This document shows positions 25,576-34,049 of a stretch of 34,843 nucleotides of DNA, piece by piece. The notes under the pieces were generated by a model. The model had not been told where the DNA came from, ran no database searches, and saw nothing but the letters and a program-made list of their open reading frames with translations. Position 1 is the first letter of the stretch; every line of letters begins with the position of its first letter. Source of the DNA: Methanosarcina sp. Ant1 (GTDB lineage Archaea; Halobacteriota; Methanosarcinia; Methanosarcinales; Methanosarcinaceae). The stretch lies in contig MDTP02000064.1 in assembly GCA_001714685.2 (NCBI GenBank), forward strand, positions 1-34,843. Reading direction: 5' to 3'. Position numbers and translations under genes: made by a program.

Positions 25576-26277
25576 TCAGGAGTAAGAGATCAATAACGCT
25601 CTTGCAGGCGCTCCATCACAACCTTCAATTTTAAGAGGCAAGCACAGGAAGAAATAGACCCCCGCATCCACGGAACTGAATTCAAGGCATTCCACAATAT
25701 TTACGTTGCCTGAAAGAAGTATGTGGTGGGCAGGTAGAACTTCAGAATGAAGAATATCCACAGAAAAGTTGTCTATTCCGATGGTTTTGAATCTTTTTTC
25801 GACAATCCAAGACGCTGCACTTTCATCAAGGTATGCGGGATCGAACTCCTCTCCCCCAAATTCCTCGTTCTGAGAGTTTATATCTTCTGCGCCTTTTCGT
25901 TTTAGGGAAGAATCTTCCGTTTTCAGGAGGAGAATAGAGATATTTTCAGAGACCTCTGTATTCAGGAAGGCTTTCTCAAGAATATCGGCAGTCAGTGCGC
26001 CTGTCAGTGAAGAAAAATCGAGAAGAAGTGCTATGCCCATCAGGCTTGCGAGTTCCAGTTTGTCAACAGACAGTCCATTGTTCAGGACATGAGAAGGAGC
26101 ATCAACATGAGTGCCGGTATGGCTTCCGAAAGTTAATCTGGATACTGCACAGCCTTCCTTTTCAAAGGTACAGACTTTCTCAATTGCAGGTTTCGGGTCT
26201 CCTGGAAAGACCCGCGTAAAAAGAGAAATCGGGGTTGTAATGTCTATGATTTTTCCCTTAAATGGATTTTTTTCCAC
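25576..26277 (-). CDS. cyclase family / kynurenine formamidase-like metal hydrolase
   Basis: The protein carries the signature of the cyclase (PF04199) family: GSHTGTHVDAPSHVLNNGLS, giving metal ligands at His60, His64, Asp66 and His70 (numbered from the longest start). These enzymes hydrolyse N-formyl or cyclic amide and lactone bonds; kynurenine formamidase is the best-known member, and the true substrate here is unknown. I prefer GTG 26277, preceded by AAAGGTG six bases upstream, giving 233 residues; an ATG at 26298 adds seven residues encoded by the tandem repeat. A short insertion, SLKRKGAEDINSQNEEFGGE, lies around residues 130-150. It directly follows the ferredoxin gene. Confidence 0.83.
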   Translation of the reverse strand: MEKNPFKGKIIDITTPISLFTRVFPGDPKPAIEKVCTFEKEGCAVSRLTFGSHTGTHVDAPSHVLNNGLSVDKLELASLMGIALLLDFSSLTGALTADILEKAFLNTEVSENISILLLKTEDSSLKRKGAEDINSQNEEFGGEEFDPAYLDESAASWIVEKRFKTIGIDNFSVDILHSEVLPAHHILLSGNVNIVECLEFSSVDAGVYFFLCLPLKIEGCDGAPARALLISYS

Positions 26278-26353
26278 ATTAAACACCTTTTTCCACATTA
26301 AACGCTTATTTCATATTAAACGCCTTATTCCATATTAAACGCCTTATTCCATA
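26272..26353. repeat. tandem 19-bp repeat across the ferredoxin/cyclase junction
   Basis: Units close to TTCCATATTAAACGCCTTA are repeated four times (26272-26290, 26291-26309, 26310-26327 and 26328-26346), with a partial fifth copy entering the ferredoxin 3' end. The third unit is one base short. The array covers the ferredoxin stop codon, the gap and the possible longer cyclase N-terminus. Confidence 0.85.
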
Positions 26354-26529
26354 TAGATAATTGATCTGTTTGTGCACGCATCTATACACTCCATGCATAG
26401 AGTGCATTTTTTCTGGTCGATTTTTGAAAGCTCGTTTTCTTCGTAAATTGCGCCCACGGGACAAACATCCTTACATTTCCCGCACCTTTTGCAGCCGAAA
26501 ACCACTACGTATCCAGTCTTCTCTGACAT
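26344..26529 (-). CDS. 2[4Fe-4S] ferredoxin
   Basis: A 61-residue electron carrier with two complete 4Fe-4S motifs: CKRCGKCKDVCP (Cys14, 17, 20, 24 counted with the TTG at 26532) and CTLCMECIDACT (Cys43, 46, 49, 53). The second motif lacks the usual proline after the last Cys. ATG 26529 has AGGT seven bases upstream and is preferred. The gene is followed by the cyclase-family gene on the same strand and is divergent from the radical SAM gene, which needs electrons; the ferredoxin may serve either. Confidence 0.93.
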   Translation of the reverse strand: MSEKTGYVVVFGCKRCGKCKDVCPVGAIYEENELSKIDQKKCTLCMECIDACTNRSIIYME

Positions 26530-26628
26530 CAATGAACCTTTAGTACTTATGATATATTAGTCTCTGGGAAAAATTCCGTTTTCATTAAATTTCCTGATCA
26601 TGAGTGTAGCGATACCCGGAAACAAGCC

Positions 26629-26639
26629 TTATATATAAA
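26629..26639 (+). promoter_or_regulatory. TATA box of the radical SAM gene
   Basis: TTATATATAAA lies 23-33 bases before ATG 26662. With the usual archaeal distance of about 25 bases the transcript would begin at or just before the start codon, so it would be almost leaderless. Confidence 0.65.
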
Positions 26640-26661
26640 AAAAGGATATGCAGGTTCAGGT

Positions 26662-27723
26662 ATGGAAAACTTCACTGAAGACAAGACTGGCTCTTTTAGC
26701 AGTTACCTTTCAGAAGGTTGCAGGCTCTGCCAGGAAGGGGCGAAAATGGTACTTTTCGTAACAGGTCTTTGCCCTAAAAGTTGCTTTTACTGTCCACTTT
26801 CTGATGAAAGAAGCGGAAAAGACCTTATTTTTGCAAATGAAAGGTCTGTAAAAAACGATGAAGATTTACTAAAGGAAGCTGAGCTTATGGATGCCCTTGG
26901 AACGGGGATTACAGGCGGAGAGCCCCTCCTGAAAATAGAAAGAGTCCTGCATTATATCAGGATGCTGAAATCCTCTTTCGGAAAAAAACACCATATACAT
27001 CTTTATACATCTCTGGCTCCAGATAGGCAAGTACTTGAAAGACTCGCCGAGGCAGGCCTTGATGAAATTCGTCTACACCCATCGCAGGAAAGCTGGGGAG
27101 ATCTCAAGCACAGTCCGTATGCAGATGCCCTTCAAAATGCAAAAAAACTGGGAATAGAGGCAGGAATCGAAATTCCTGCCCTTGAAGGAGCTGAAAAGGT
27201 TGCAGCTTTTGCTGAAGAGATGGAAGTTTTTCTTAACCTGAATGAACTGGAGTTTTCAGATAACAACTCAAAGGCCCTCCTGAAAAGTGGCTTTTCCCTC
27301 AAGTCAGACATATCCAGCGCGGCTGAAGGCTCCTGTAAATATGCTGAAACTGCCTTTTCTGCATGTAAAAGAGCTCATTTTTGCTCCTCAACCTATAAGG
27401 ATGCAGTTCAGCTTCGTAAAAGGTTTCAGCGGATCGCAAAGAACACGGCAAGAGGGTTTGATGACACCACAGAAGACGGTACTCTTGTCTATGGGGTTAT
27501 TGAGTGTGGAGATCAAAAACTTGCAGAAGAAATCCTGCAGGATATGGAAGTCCCTTCAGAATTGTTTGAAGTAAAAGACGGGAAAATCGAAATCGCCTGG
27601 TGGGTACTTGAAGAGCTAAAAGAAGCGATTAAAGAAGAATTGGAACCCCTTGGAACCAAGCTTTCCATTATCGAGAGGTATCCGTTTGAAGATGGGATGG
27701 TTGTCGAATTGACCCCACTTTAA
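26662..27723 (+). CDS. radical SAM protein
   Basis: The 353-residue protein carries the radical SAM 4Fe-4S motif CPKSCFYC (Cys37, 41, 44) and the SAM-binding GITGGEPLL (residues 82-90), so it should cleave S-adenosylmethionine to start a radical reaction. A second Cys pair, Cys20 and Cys23 in GCRLCQEG, and several cysteines around residues 225-245 (CKYAETAFSACKRAHFC) may bind another cluster. The C-terminal part (residues 270-353) is an added domain with DTTEDGTLVYGVIECGDQKL. Methanogens have orthologues of unknown substrate. The gene has a TATA box close upstream and is divergent from the ferredoxin gene. Confidence 0.86.
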   Translation: MENFTEDKTGSFSSYLSEGCRLCQEGAKMVLFVTGLCPKSCFYCPLSDERSGKDLIFANERSVKNDEDLLKEAELMDALGTGITGGEPLLKIERVLHYIRMLKSSFGKKHHIHLYTSLAPDRQVLERLAEAGLDEIRLHPSQESWGDLKHSPYADALQNAKKLGIEAGIEIPALEGAEKVAAFAEEMEVFLNLNELEFSDNNSKALLKSGFSLKSDISSAAEGSCKYAETAFSACKRAHFCSSTYKDAVQLRKRFQRIAKNTARGFDDTTEDGTLVYGVIECGDQKLAEEILQDMEVPSELFEVKDGKIEIAWWVLEELKEAIKEELEPLGTKLSIIERYPFEDGMVVELTPL

Positions 27724-27865
27724 GTTCAAGTTACCAGACAATATTGTTAAGATATATACTTCTTGAGTACCATTCTTATTTAATATTTGCAATAAGTATT
27801 AAATACTTTAGAAACAAGTCCTTCTTGGTTTTAAAATATTTTTATTTCAAAGAAAGTGCTTTATC

Positions 27866-28450
27866 ATGCCATATCCAGTTGCACATGTTCTGTTCTTTGT
27901 GTTCTGTATTAGTGCAGCAGCAGTTTATGCTATAATCAGATCGATTTTTCGCAGGGAGCTTTCATTAAGGGATTCGATACAGATCCTATTGCTGCTATCT
28001 ATAGGCAGTTTGTCTGCGCTGCTCCCGGATGTCCCGGCAATTTATAACCTGATCGTAAACGGCGGTTCAGGACACTGCTGGATTGGCCCTGTCCCAACAC
28101 ATTCATTTCTATTTAGTTTCTCTGCCTTCATGTACGGAACGCTTGCAGGACTAATTGCATACGGAAAATTTAGCAAGGCAATATATCTGGGTATTTTTGC
28201 AGAAGCTGCTTTCCTTTCGCATCTGCTGCTGGATGATGCTCACGAAGGAAGTTGTACTTACTTGTATCCGATATACAACAAAAGTATCAGCGTATTCTCG
28301 TTAATGAATGTAAGTTTTTATGAAAATGGCCTATTTAATTATCTTATAAAATCCTTTCTATCGGTCTTTTTCTTTTGCTTTGTAATAATGATGGCACTGT
28401 TTGCCCTGAATCAACTGGGTTTCGAGTTCAAATACAGGTCCAAAAAATAG
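27866..28450 (+). CDS. YdjM/DUF457-like membrane protein, putative metal-dependent hydrolase
   Basis: The 194-residue protein has about four hydrophobic segments and the conserved polar spots of the YdjM (DUF457) family of membrane-bound, presumably metal-dependent hydrolases: AHVLFFVFC near the N-terminus, LSALLPDVP (about residues 50-58), PVPTHSFLFSF (75-85) and FLSHLLLDDAHEG (115-127), giving His and Asp ligands in the membrane. Start ATG 27866 has a weak AAAGTG ribosome binding site. The gene stands alone after the radical SAM gene; its 3' end is 18 bases from the end of the convergent acyltransferase gene. Substrate unknown. Confidence 0.78.
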   Translation: MPYPVAHVLFFVFCISAAAVYAIIRSIFRRELSLRDSIQILLLLSIGSLSALLPDVPAIYNLIVNGGSGHCWIGPVPTHSFLFSFSAFMYGTLAGLIAYGKFSKAIYLGIFAEAAFLSHLLLDDAHEGSCTYLYPIYNKSISVFSLMNVSFYENGLFNYLIKSFLSVFFFCFVIMMALFALNQLGFEFKYRSKK

Positions 28451-28468
28451 TAAAAAAAGATATGAAGA

Positions 28469-29002
28469 TCAGGTTTGAAGCTCCCCTACACCATCAAGTT
28501 TCTTAACAACTCTAGCCGGGTAGCCCAGAGCTAGACTATTTGGAGAGATATCACGGTTGACTACGGACCCTACTCCTATTATGGAATTTTCTCCAATTTC
28601 AACCCCCTGAGTGATTATACACCCTGGATTTACAGAAACTCCACGTCCGATTGTTATGGGACCCATGCTTCTTGGATATGCCTGTCTTGTAGTTAAACTG
28701 CCTCTTGAATGTGCAGATAGTATGCATCGATCTCCGATCTCAGCATAATCTCCTATTGTAATTAATTCGGGGTGTATCCTATCAAAAACTACATCGTAAC
28801 CAACGTATACATTCTCCCCGATATTTACACCCCTCATTCTATGCAATTTTGCTCTCCATGAAGGAACAGGAACGCTTGAGGCGAGTCGTTCCAAAATCCA
28901 GTTCTTAAAATATTTAATTCCAAACAGGAGTTTGTTACTGTGGTAATGATCAGCAATTTCGCGAAAGGTTACTTTATCTCTGTTAGATACTACTGCAGTC
29001 AT
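28469..29002 (-). CDS. hexapeptide-repeat acyltransferase
   Basis: The 177-residue protein is a left-handed beta-helix acyltransferase of the WbbJ/maltose acetyltransferase type. Hexapeptide turns are visible from about residue 60 on: IGENVYVGYDVVFD, ITIGDYAEIGDRCILSAHS (with the catalytic-type His), ITIGRGVSVNPGCIITQGVE and IGENSIIGVGSVV, ending with the usual SLALGYPARVVKKL. Such enzymes O- or N-acylate sugars and similar acceptors, with acyl-CoA or acyl-ACP as donor. GGGGGT seven bases before ATG 29002 supports the start. It is the last gene of the minus-strand cluster that starts with an acyl carrier protein, 127 bases after the DUF362 gene, so an acyl-ACP donor is a reasonable guess. Confidence 0.86.
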   Translation of the reverse strand: MTAVVSNRDKVTFREIADHYHSNKLLFGIKYFKNWILERLASSVPVPSWRAKLHRMRGVNIGENVYVGYDVVFDRIHPELITIGDYAEIGDRCILSAHSRGSLTTRQAYPRSMGPITIGRGVSVNPGCIITQGVEIGENSIIGVGSVVNRDISPNSLALGYPARVVKKLDGVGELQT

Positions 29003-29129
29003 AGTATGACCCCCATTTTCAATGAAATCTTTCAGTTTCCATCATTCCTTAATGAATAAATATATTTCTATAGTTAACCCCTTCCTAGAATGAGTTATTA
29101 AGAGGCAGTGATTTTTAATTGGACTTTTT

Positions 29130-30263
29130 TTAGCTTTTACTTCTGGTTATAAGCTTCAGAAGCAATGATTTCTTAATTTCTACCGCATCCTTTGGGCAAA
29201 GTTCACGGCAACAATAACACTGGATGCATTTTTCCTCGTTGATTTTGAGCGACCTGCCTACTTCTTCAATTGCATGTGCCGAACAGTTCGAAACGCATGC
29301 TTTACAAAATGCACAACTTGAAATGTTGATGAAGGGCTTTACAGTTAACTGCTTTCGAAGGATCCTCATAAGAAAGGAGGGCATCATGGCAGTAATTCCG
29401 CCTTCTGGTCTTTTGAACCTGATCTTCACTTCTTCCAATGGTATTCCTACAATCTCCGGATGTTCAGTCCCAAACCCCCTTGAGAGTGCAGCTTTGTTTG
29501 TGGGAACCTTTAAAGGATCGATTCCTATGAGCTCAGAGGCTACGACATCCAGGGCTACGCAGTCATAGCTTGCCATGATCACGCCTGTAAAGATAGGTGT
29601 ACCGTTTGCAGGACCATTCCCTTCCATTCCTACCACACCGTCCATAATTGCAAGATGAGGCTTTACGATGGAATAGATATCAACAACCGCCTCTCCGAAA
29701 CGATTACGGTCTTCCAGGAAGTGAGCCTGCTTTCTGTTTTTCTGAGGTATTGTACCAAAGAAGTTTTTGACCGCTCCTGTATAGAGAGTGAGTTCATGGG
29801 TTTTGAGCTTTGGAAGCGAGATTATTACATCTACCTCGAGTATGGCTCTTGAGATATGGATACGCGAGAACTGAGTGGCACCGGGAACATCAACCTCAAC
29901 ATAACCATAGGTTTCGAAATTGATTAGCCCTACCCCGCAACTTGAAGCTACATCTTCAATACCCGATGCCTTAAATGCCTGAGAAGTGGTAGTAGACCCG
30001 GGTTTTACGATGCCGGATCCGTCTCCTATAATTGGAATACCCCCCGCCTCTGAAACCAGTTCACACATTGCAGCTACTACCGCCGGGTGAGTTGTGACAG
30101 CGTCCTCTGGAGGTCGAATGGCAAGTACATTGGGTTTGAGCAGTACGCGGTTGCCGGGAGATATAATCTTTTCAAGGCCGCCTATCAGGTTAAGCGACTC
30201 TTTGATAGCGTCTTTTGCGTTCGAATAATCGCTGCAGTGAATAATAGAAACCCTGGTATTCAT
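29130..30263 (-). CDS. DUF362 protein with two 4Fe-4S motifs
   Basis: The 377-residue protein begins at ATG 30263 (MNTRVSIIHCSDY), where the DUF362 domain begins; the frame is open to 30335 but the added residues look non-coding. The DUF362 part has VLLKPNVLAIRPPEDAVTTH, IIGDGSGIVKPGS and SLPKLKTHELTLYTGAVKNF, with the conserved Lys/His spots of the family. The C-terminus has two ferredoxin-type motifs, CAFCKACVSNCS and CIQCYCCRELCP, so it carries two 4Fe-4S clusters. DUF362 proteins are often found with methanogen or anaerobe redox genes and their reaction is unknown. It is 254 bases after the NadE-like gene, so it may have its own promoter. Confidence 0.84.
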   Translation of the reverse strand: MNTRVSIIHCSDYSNAKDAIKESLNLIGGLEKIISPGNRVLLKPNVLAIRPPEDAVTTHPAVVAAMCELVSEAGGIPIIGDGSGIVKPGSTTTSQAFKASGIEDVASSCGVGLINFETYGYVEVDVPGATQFSRIHISRAILEVDVIISLPKLKTHELTLYTGAVKNFFGTIPQKNRKQAHFLEDRNRFGEAVVDIYSIVKPHLAIMDGVVGMEGNGPANGTPIFTGVIMASYDCVALDVVASELIGIDPLKVPTNKAALSRGFGTEHPEIVGIPLEEVKIRFKRPEGGITAMMPSFLMRILRKQLTVKPFINISSCAFCKACVSNCSAHAIEEVGRSLKINEEKCIQCYCCRELCPKDAVEIKKSLLLKLITRSKS

Positions 30264-30517
30264 AATCACACATTTGATATACTTAGTAAGTTTGTTTTTA
30301 CCATAACCATATCTTCTGACATTCATATATCTCAATAGACTCTCTAATATAGCCCTGAAGGACCGAGCTTAAAAAATAATATTATTTTGCAATATCTTCC
30401 TTAATATCGACCTGTAAGATTATTTTTATGGTTATGGTGATTTTCTGCGTCAGGCAAAGCTGTAAAATTTAAGACTTCAGCTAAGCTTTTGCCACCAAGA
30501 ATTTGTCTTTCTGCAGT

Positions 30518-31510
30518 TTATCTGTTAAGGTAGTAGATAGGCGGGGTGGCTCGCACATATTCGGTGGTATCTCTTATTTTATTAATGTGCCTTTGAGCTT
30601 TTTCTATCTTGTCTCTGGGAAGCCCCGTGTTCTTTTCAATTATGTGTAGAGGTAAATGATGTTCCTGAGAATACAACAACTGGTCCATGACGTGAATAGG
30701 CATGCGCCAGTAGAACTCTTCATCAGTCGTGTAATGACTCCACGTATCAGCACTTGGTGGGCGTTTCATAATCTCTTCGTTGACATTCAAAAATTTCCCC
30801 AGAGCATAGATCTGAGTCTTATAGCAGTCTGCAAGAGGTTCGAGGTCTACACCTCCATCTCCATATTTTACAAACTGACCAAGGACAAGTTCAGTTTTGT
30901 TAGTTGTTCCGCACACCACATAGTTCAGCTTTTCTGCATACATGTACTGGATTACCATTCTGGATCGCTGCTTAACACCCTGCAACCCGATTAATTCCAA
31001 GTAATCATTCGCCTTCAGCCTGTATTTTGCAACCGTTTCGCCATCCTTTATTAACCGAATATAAGGGACGTTCAAAAGCCCCTGGTTAAGAAAATCAGGC
31101 AGTACTAATGAAGTTTTGTGGATTCTGGGATCATATTCTGGACAGGTTCTCTTTATAATCTGTTCCTTCTTTTCATAAATGTTAAGCGATTCCAGGATTG
31201 GAGAGATAGGAACCTCCTCATACTGCACACCCAGGCTTTCACAGATTTCTGTGCCCAGAGTTCTACTGGAAGGAGCAGATTCTTTTTCAGGAAGAAGAAT
31301 ACCATATACTTTTTCCTTCCCCAACTCCTGTACGCACAGGGTAAGAGCTACAGCTGAATCAATTCCCCCTGAAACCCCTAATACTACCCCTTTTTTCTTA
31401 AAACTCGATATTTGACTTTTAATAAAACTTCTTATATTTAAGGCCAGATTTTCAATATCTCTGTTCAATTTTTCCATTATCTGAACATTAAGTTCTTCCA
31501 CTACCTGCAT
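30518..31510 (-). CDS. NadE-like amidating ligase (NAD synthetase family)
   Basis: The 330-residue protein has the full NAD synthetase core: the PP-loop LGVSGGIDSAVAL (about residues 43-55), the ATP/substrate motif CGTTNKTELVLGQFVKYGDG with DLEPLADCYKTQIYALGKFL, and the C-terminal RPPSADTW. Family members convert a carboxylate to an amide by adenylation and ammonia transfer. Compared with the 250-275 residues usual for ammonia-dependent NadE, it has an insert of about 55 residues (near 115-170, with CPEYDPRIHKTSLVLPDF). It lies in a carrier-protein cluster, so a role in amidating another carboxylate is plausible, but NAD synthesis is not excluded. AAGGGGG upstream of ATG 31510 is a good ribosome binding site. 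Confidence 0.87.
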   Translation of the reverse strand: MQVVEELNVQIMEKLNRDIENLALNIRSFIKSQISSFKKKGVVLGVSGGIDSAVALTLCVQELGKEKVYGILLPEKESAPSSRTLGTEICESLGVQYEEVPISPILESLNIYEKKEQIIKRTCPEYDPRIHKTSLVLPDFLNQGLLNVPYIRLIKDGETVAKYRLKANDYLELIGLQGVKQRSRMVIQYMYAEKLNYVVCGTTNKTELVLGQFVKYGDGGVDLEPLADCYKTQIYALGKFLNVNEEIMKRPPSADTWSHYTTDEEFYWRMPIHVMDQLLYSQEHHLPLHIIEKNTGLPRDKIEKAQRHINKIRDTTEYVRATPPIYYLNR

Positions 31511-31546
31511 AGCATTTCCCCCTTAATGATTTGACTGTTTTTAGCA

Positions 31547-32584
31547 TTAAATAGCAGTTAATATTTTTTGAGAATTTTTCACATTCATTTTGAGCTTCTT
31601 TGCAGCTTCCTCTATCAGCTGCTTAGATAGCTCCTGGTTAATTTTTTCAAATCCTTCTTCTCTAGACATTTCCCCACTTCGGACAAGCCCTGCTGTATCA
31701 AAGGCATAAGGATGGAATCCATATTTCTCCAGATGGTTATAGCAGGCAAAGGAGTTCAATGTACAATTGGTCGAATTGCTGTCATTGATGCCCGGTAATT
31801 CCCACCCGATTTTCAACAATGTCTCCAGTACTTTATCTTCACTATAATCCCATAGGCAAAGAGGATGCAGGATACTTGGAGCATTCTCACCCATATCTTT
31901 AATTACCTCACTTTTTATGAGGAACAACTCATCTTTATCGTCAACACCTATTTTTTGAAGCTGTTTCTCAAATAGGGTCCTGGACCACCGTACAAAACTG
32001 GTTGAGAGCTCAATTATGGGGTTAGGAGATTGTCCGGCTGTGAAAGCAAATACAATAAAAGGTGCTTTCTGAATAATGGCCTGCTCTATCAGCTTCTGTT
32101 TGATGATAGTAATACAGACATTACATATATCACTGGCTCTATATTTGGCAAACTTAGGAAATGCATCGTATGATTCGGCCGCATTTCGGAATGTATCGTA
32201 CAGTATCTCCTTTTCCATTGTCAGCTGGAAATAATCGCAGCCCGTGATCTTGCACATCTTTCTGGCATTTTTTATTGCATCTTCAGAAGTAAATCCGTTA
32301 TCGAACTGGACAGCCAACACCTTCAGGAAAGGATATTCTTTTTTGAGTTTGTAAAGCGTGTATGAAGAATCCTTCCCACCGGAAAGTGCATAAATCACGT
32401 CATAATTGCCCTTCCCGCTGTAATTTTTAAAAAGCTTATCAATTTTGCTCAGATATTCACTCTTTTCCTGTGAGGAAAGAGGGGTGTATGTCTCACAAAA
32501 ATGACAGAGACCAGTTTCCTTATTAATGTCTATGCCTGGAATATCCGAATCCAGAACACATTTTTTACACACTAGCTTTGACAT
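31547..32584 (-). CDS. PP-loop ATPase, N-acetyl sugar amidotransferase-like
   Basis: The 345-residue protein has a zinc-finger-like N-terminus with Cys6, Cys9, Cys27 and Cys30, then the PP-loop YALSGGKDSSYTLYKL (residues 65-80, core SGGKDS) that adenylates a substrate, and later HPLCLWDYSEDKV with another Cys. This arrangement is that of the WbpG/PseA-type enzymes which amidate sugar carboxyl or carbonyl groups during surface polysaccharide synthesis, with ammonia from a partner. No HisH/HisF-like partner is in the window, so ammonia could come from elsewhere or another reaction could be involved. ATG 32584 overlaps the end of the AMP-ligase gene by 20 bases. Confidence 0.82.
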   Translation of the reverse strand: MSKLVCKKCVLDSDIPGIDINKETGLCHFCETYTPLSSQEKSEYLSKIDKLFKNYSGKGNYDVIYALSGGKDSSYTLYKLKKEYPFLKVLAVQFDNGFTSEDAIKNARKMCKITGCDYFQLTMEKEILYDTFRNAAESYDAFPKFAKYRASDICNVCITIIKQKLIEQAIIQKAPFIVFAFTAGQSPNPIIELSTSFVRWSRTLFEKQLQKIGVDDKDELFLIKSEVIKDMGENAPSILHPLCLWDYSEDKVLETLLKIGWELPGINDSNSTNCTLNSFACYNHLEKYGFHPYAFDTAGLVRSGEMSREEGFEKINQELSKQLIEEAAKKLKMNVKNSQKILTAI

Positions 32585-34043
32585 GTTTGTATTCCTCTAT
32601 GATGGATCGATTGGATATTTTCCCGTTCTCGCTCAATGGGAGATGATCTATGAGCAGTATCTCTCTTGGGCACAGGTAACCTGGAAGGCTCTTCCGGCAG
32701 AATGCAAAAAGATCATCGGTTTCTGTTCCTTCTATAGGTATCACCATGAGGCTGATCGCAGTTCCCATAAGCTCATGGGGTACAGGCACAACAAAAACCT
32801 TGGAAACCTTATTGTTCTCCTCTATATGCCTTTCAATTTCTCTTGGGTTCACACGATGGTCCCCGATTTTAATAAGATCATCCTTGCGCCCCAGAAGTCT
32901 GATATATCCATTGGGCAATTTTTGTGCAAGATCTCCTGTATGCAGCCACCCATTTATGATCCTCTTCTTAGTAGCGATTTCATCATCCAGATAACCTAGC
33001 AGGATATTGTCTCCCCTGGCAACCAGTTCACCTGTTATGTTTGGCTCTACTGATCTGCACTCAGAATCGAAGACTTCCAGCGTAACCCCGGGAATTGATT
33101 TTCCTATAGTGTCAACGAATTTGTCCACATCTTCTGATGGCAGGTAGGCAAGCCGTGCTGTGGCTTCGGTCTGGCCATACATTGGCAGAATCTTTAGATC
33201 AGGAGCTAAATCAAGGATATCTTTTACAATTCCCCTATCCATGCCTCCGCCTGCGGATGCGGCAGTTCTGACATTAGTAAAAGATTTTTTGAATCTATCT
33301 GGATATCGGAGAAGTATACGATAGGTACTGGGCACTCCATAGAATATGGATACTCCTGACCCTATCAGATTGAAAACCGAATCAATAAAATTCATGTTTC
33401 CGATTCTGATTGAGCCTCCAGCCATAATATGGGAATCGATAATGGAATTCCCAAAAGCATGGTGAGGGGATATTACCAGTGCCCCTTTATCTTTAGAAGT
33501 TATGCAAAGTACTTCTATTATCGATTCTGCATTTGCTACCAGGTTTCTGTCACTCAACATAACCCCTTTTGGAGTACCTGTTGTTCCCGAAGTGTACATA
33601 ACCAATCGCAGTTCCGGATTATTTGTCTCAGATTCGATTTTCTTACGCAGAATATTTAATGAAGTATCGTTGGAAACAACGATTACGGTTCCAAAACGCT
33701 CAAAAAAATTCTCCCCAAATCTTGAATACTGCGTATCTGTTACAATTATATTATTGACATTGGCAGCATCAAGGATTAACTCAAGACTGAACTTAGGAAA
33801 CTCTATAGGCAGAGGGATTGCGATGTTAGCTGACCTATATACAGCCATTAGTAATTTTATGTACTGTATACCTGTTTCTGCCAGTATTGCAAATCTGCAA
33901 TGTTTAAAATCCATCAGGGGTGAGGCAATGATATTTATATCCCTGTCAAGACAACCATAAGAAATTGAATTTTTGCCCTCCTCCAGGGCAATGTTTTGAG
34001 GAGTTTTTCTGGCGTATTCCGTGATATACGCATCAATTCGCAT
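32565..34043 (-). CDS. AMP-forming acyl/aminoacyl ligase (ACP-linked)
   Basis: The 492-residue protein belongs to the AMP-dependent synthetase/ligase superfamily (ANL). It has the P-loop MYTSGTTGTPKGVMLS (residues about 149-164), MYGQTEATARLAYLPSED near 290, GWLHTGDLAQ near 368, the hinge GRKDDLIKIGDHRVNPREIE near 388, and the conserved catalytic Lys in LPLSENGKISNRS close to the end. This set is typical of enzymes that activate a carboxylic acid as an acyl-AMP and transfer it to a thiol. The adjacent ACP gene, six bases away, suggests transfer to that ACP's phosphopantetheine arm. The substrate (amino acid, fatty acid or other) cannot be read from sequence by eye. Confidence 0.9.
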   Translation of the reverse strand: MRIDAYITEYARKTPQNIALEEGKNSISYGCLDRDINIIASPLMDFKHCRFAILAETGIQYIKLLMAVYRSANIAIPLPIEFPKFSLELILDAANVNNIIVTDTQYSRFGENFFERFGTVIVVSNDTSLNILRKKIESETNNPELRLVMYTSGTTGTPKGVMLSDRNLVANAESIIEVLCITSKDKGALVISPHHAFGNSIIDSHIMAGGSIRIGNMNFIDSVFNLIGSGVSIFYGVPSTYRILLRYPDRFKKSFTNVRTAASAGGGMDRGIVKDILDLAPDLKILPMYGQTEATARLAYLPSEDVDKFVDTIGKSIPGVTLEVFDSECRSVEPNITGELVARGDNILLGYLDDEIATKKRIINGWLHTGDLAQKLPNGYIRLLGRKDDLIKIGDHRVNPREIERHIEENNKVSKVFVVPVPHELMGTAISLMVIPIEGTETDDLFAFCRKSLPGYLCPREILLIDHLPLSENGKISNRSIIEEYKHVKASV

Positions 34044-34049
34044 ACTTTT

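Noticed and set aside
26272-26353. Possible CRISPR array
   Set aside because: Units are contiguous 19-mers without unique spacers, so it is a simple tandem repeat.
29224-29568. 114-codon plus-strand open frame within DUF362
   Set aside because: Antisense shadow of the iron-sulfur and DUF362 coding sequence.
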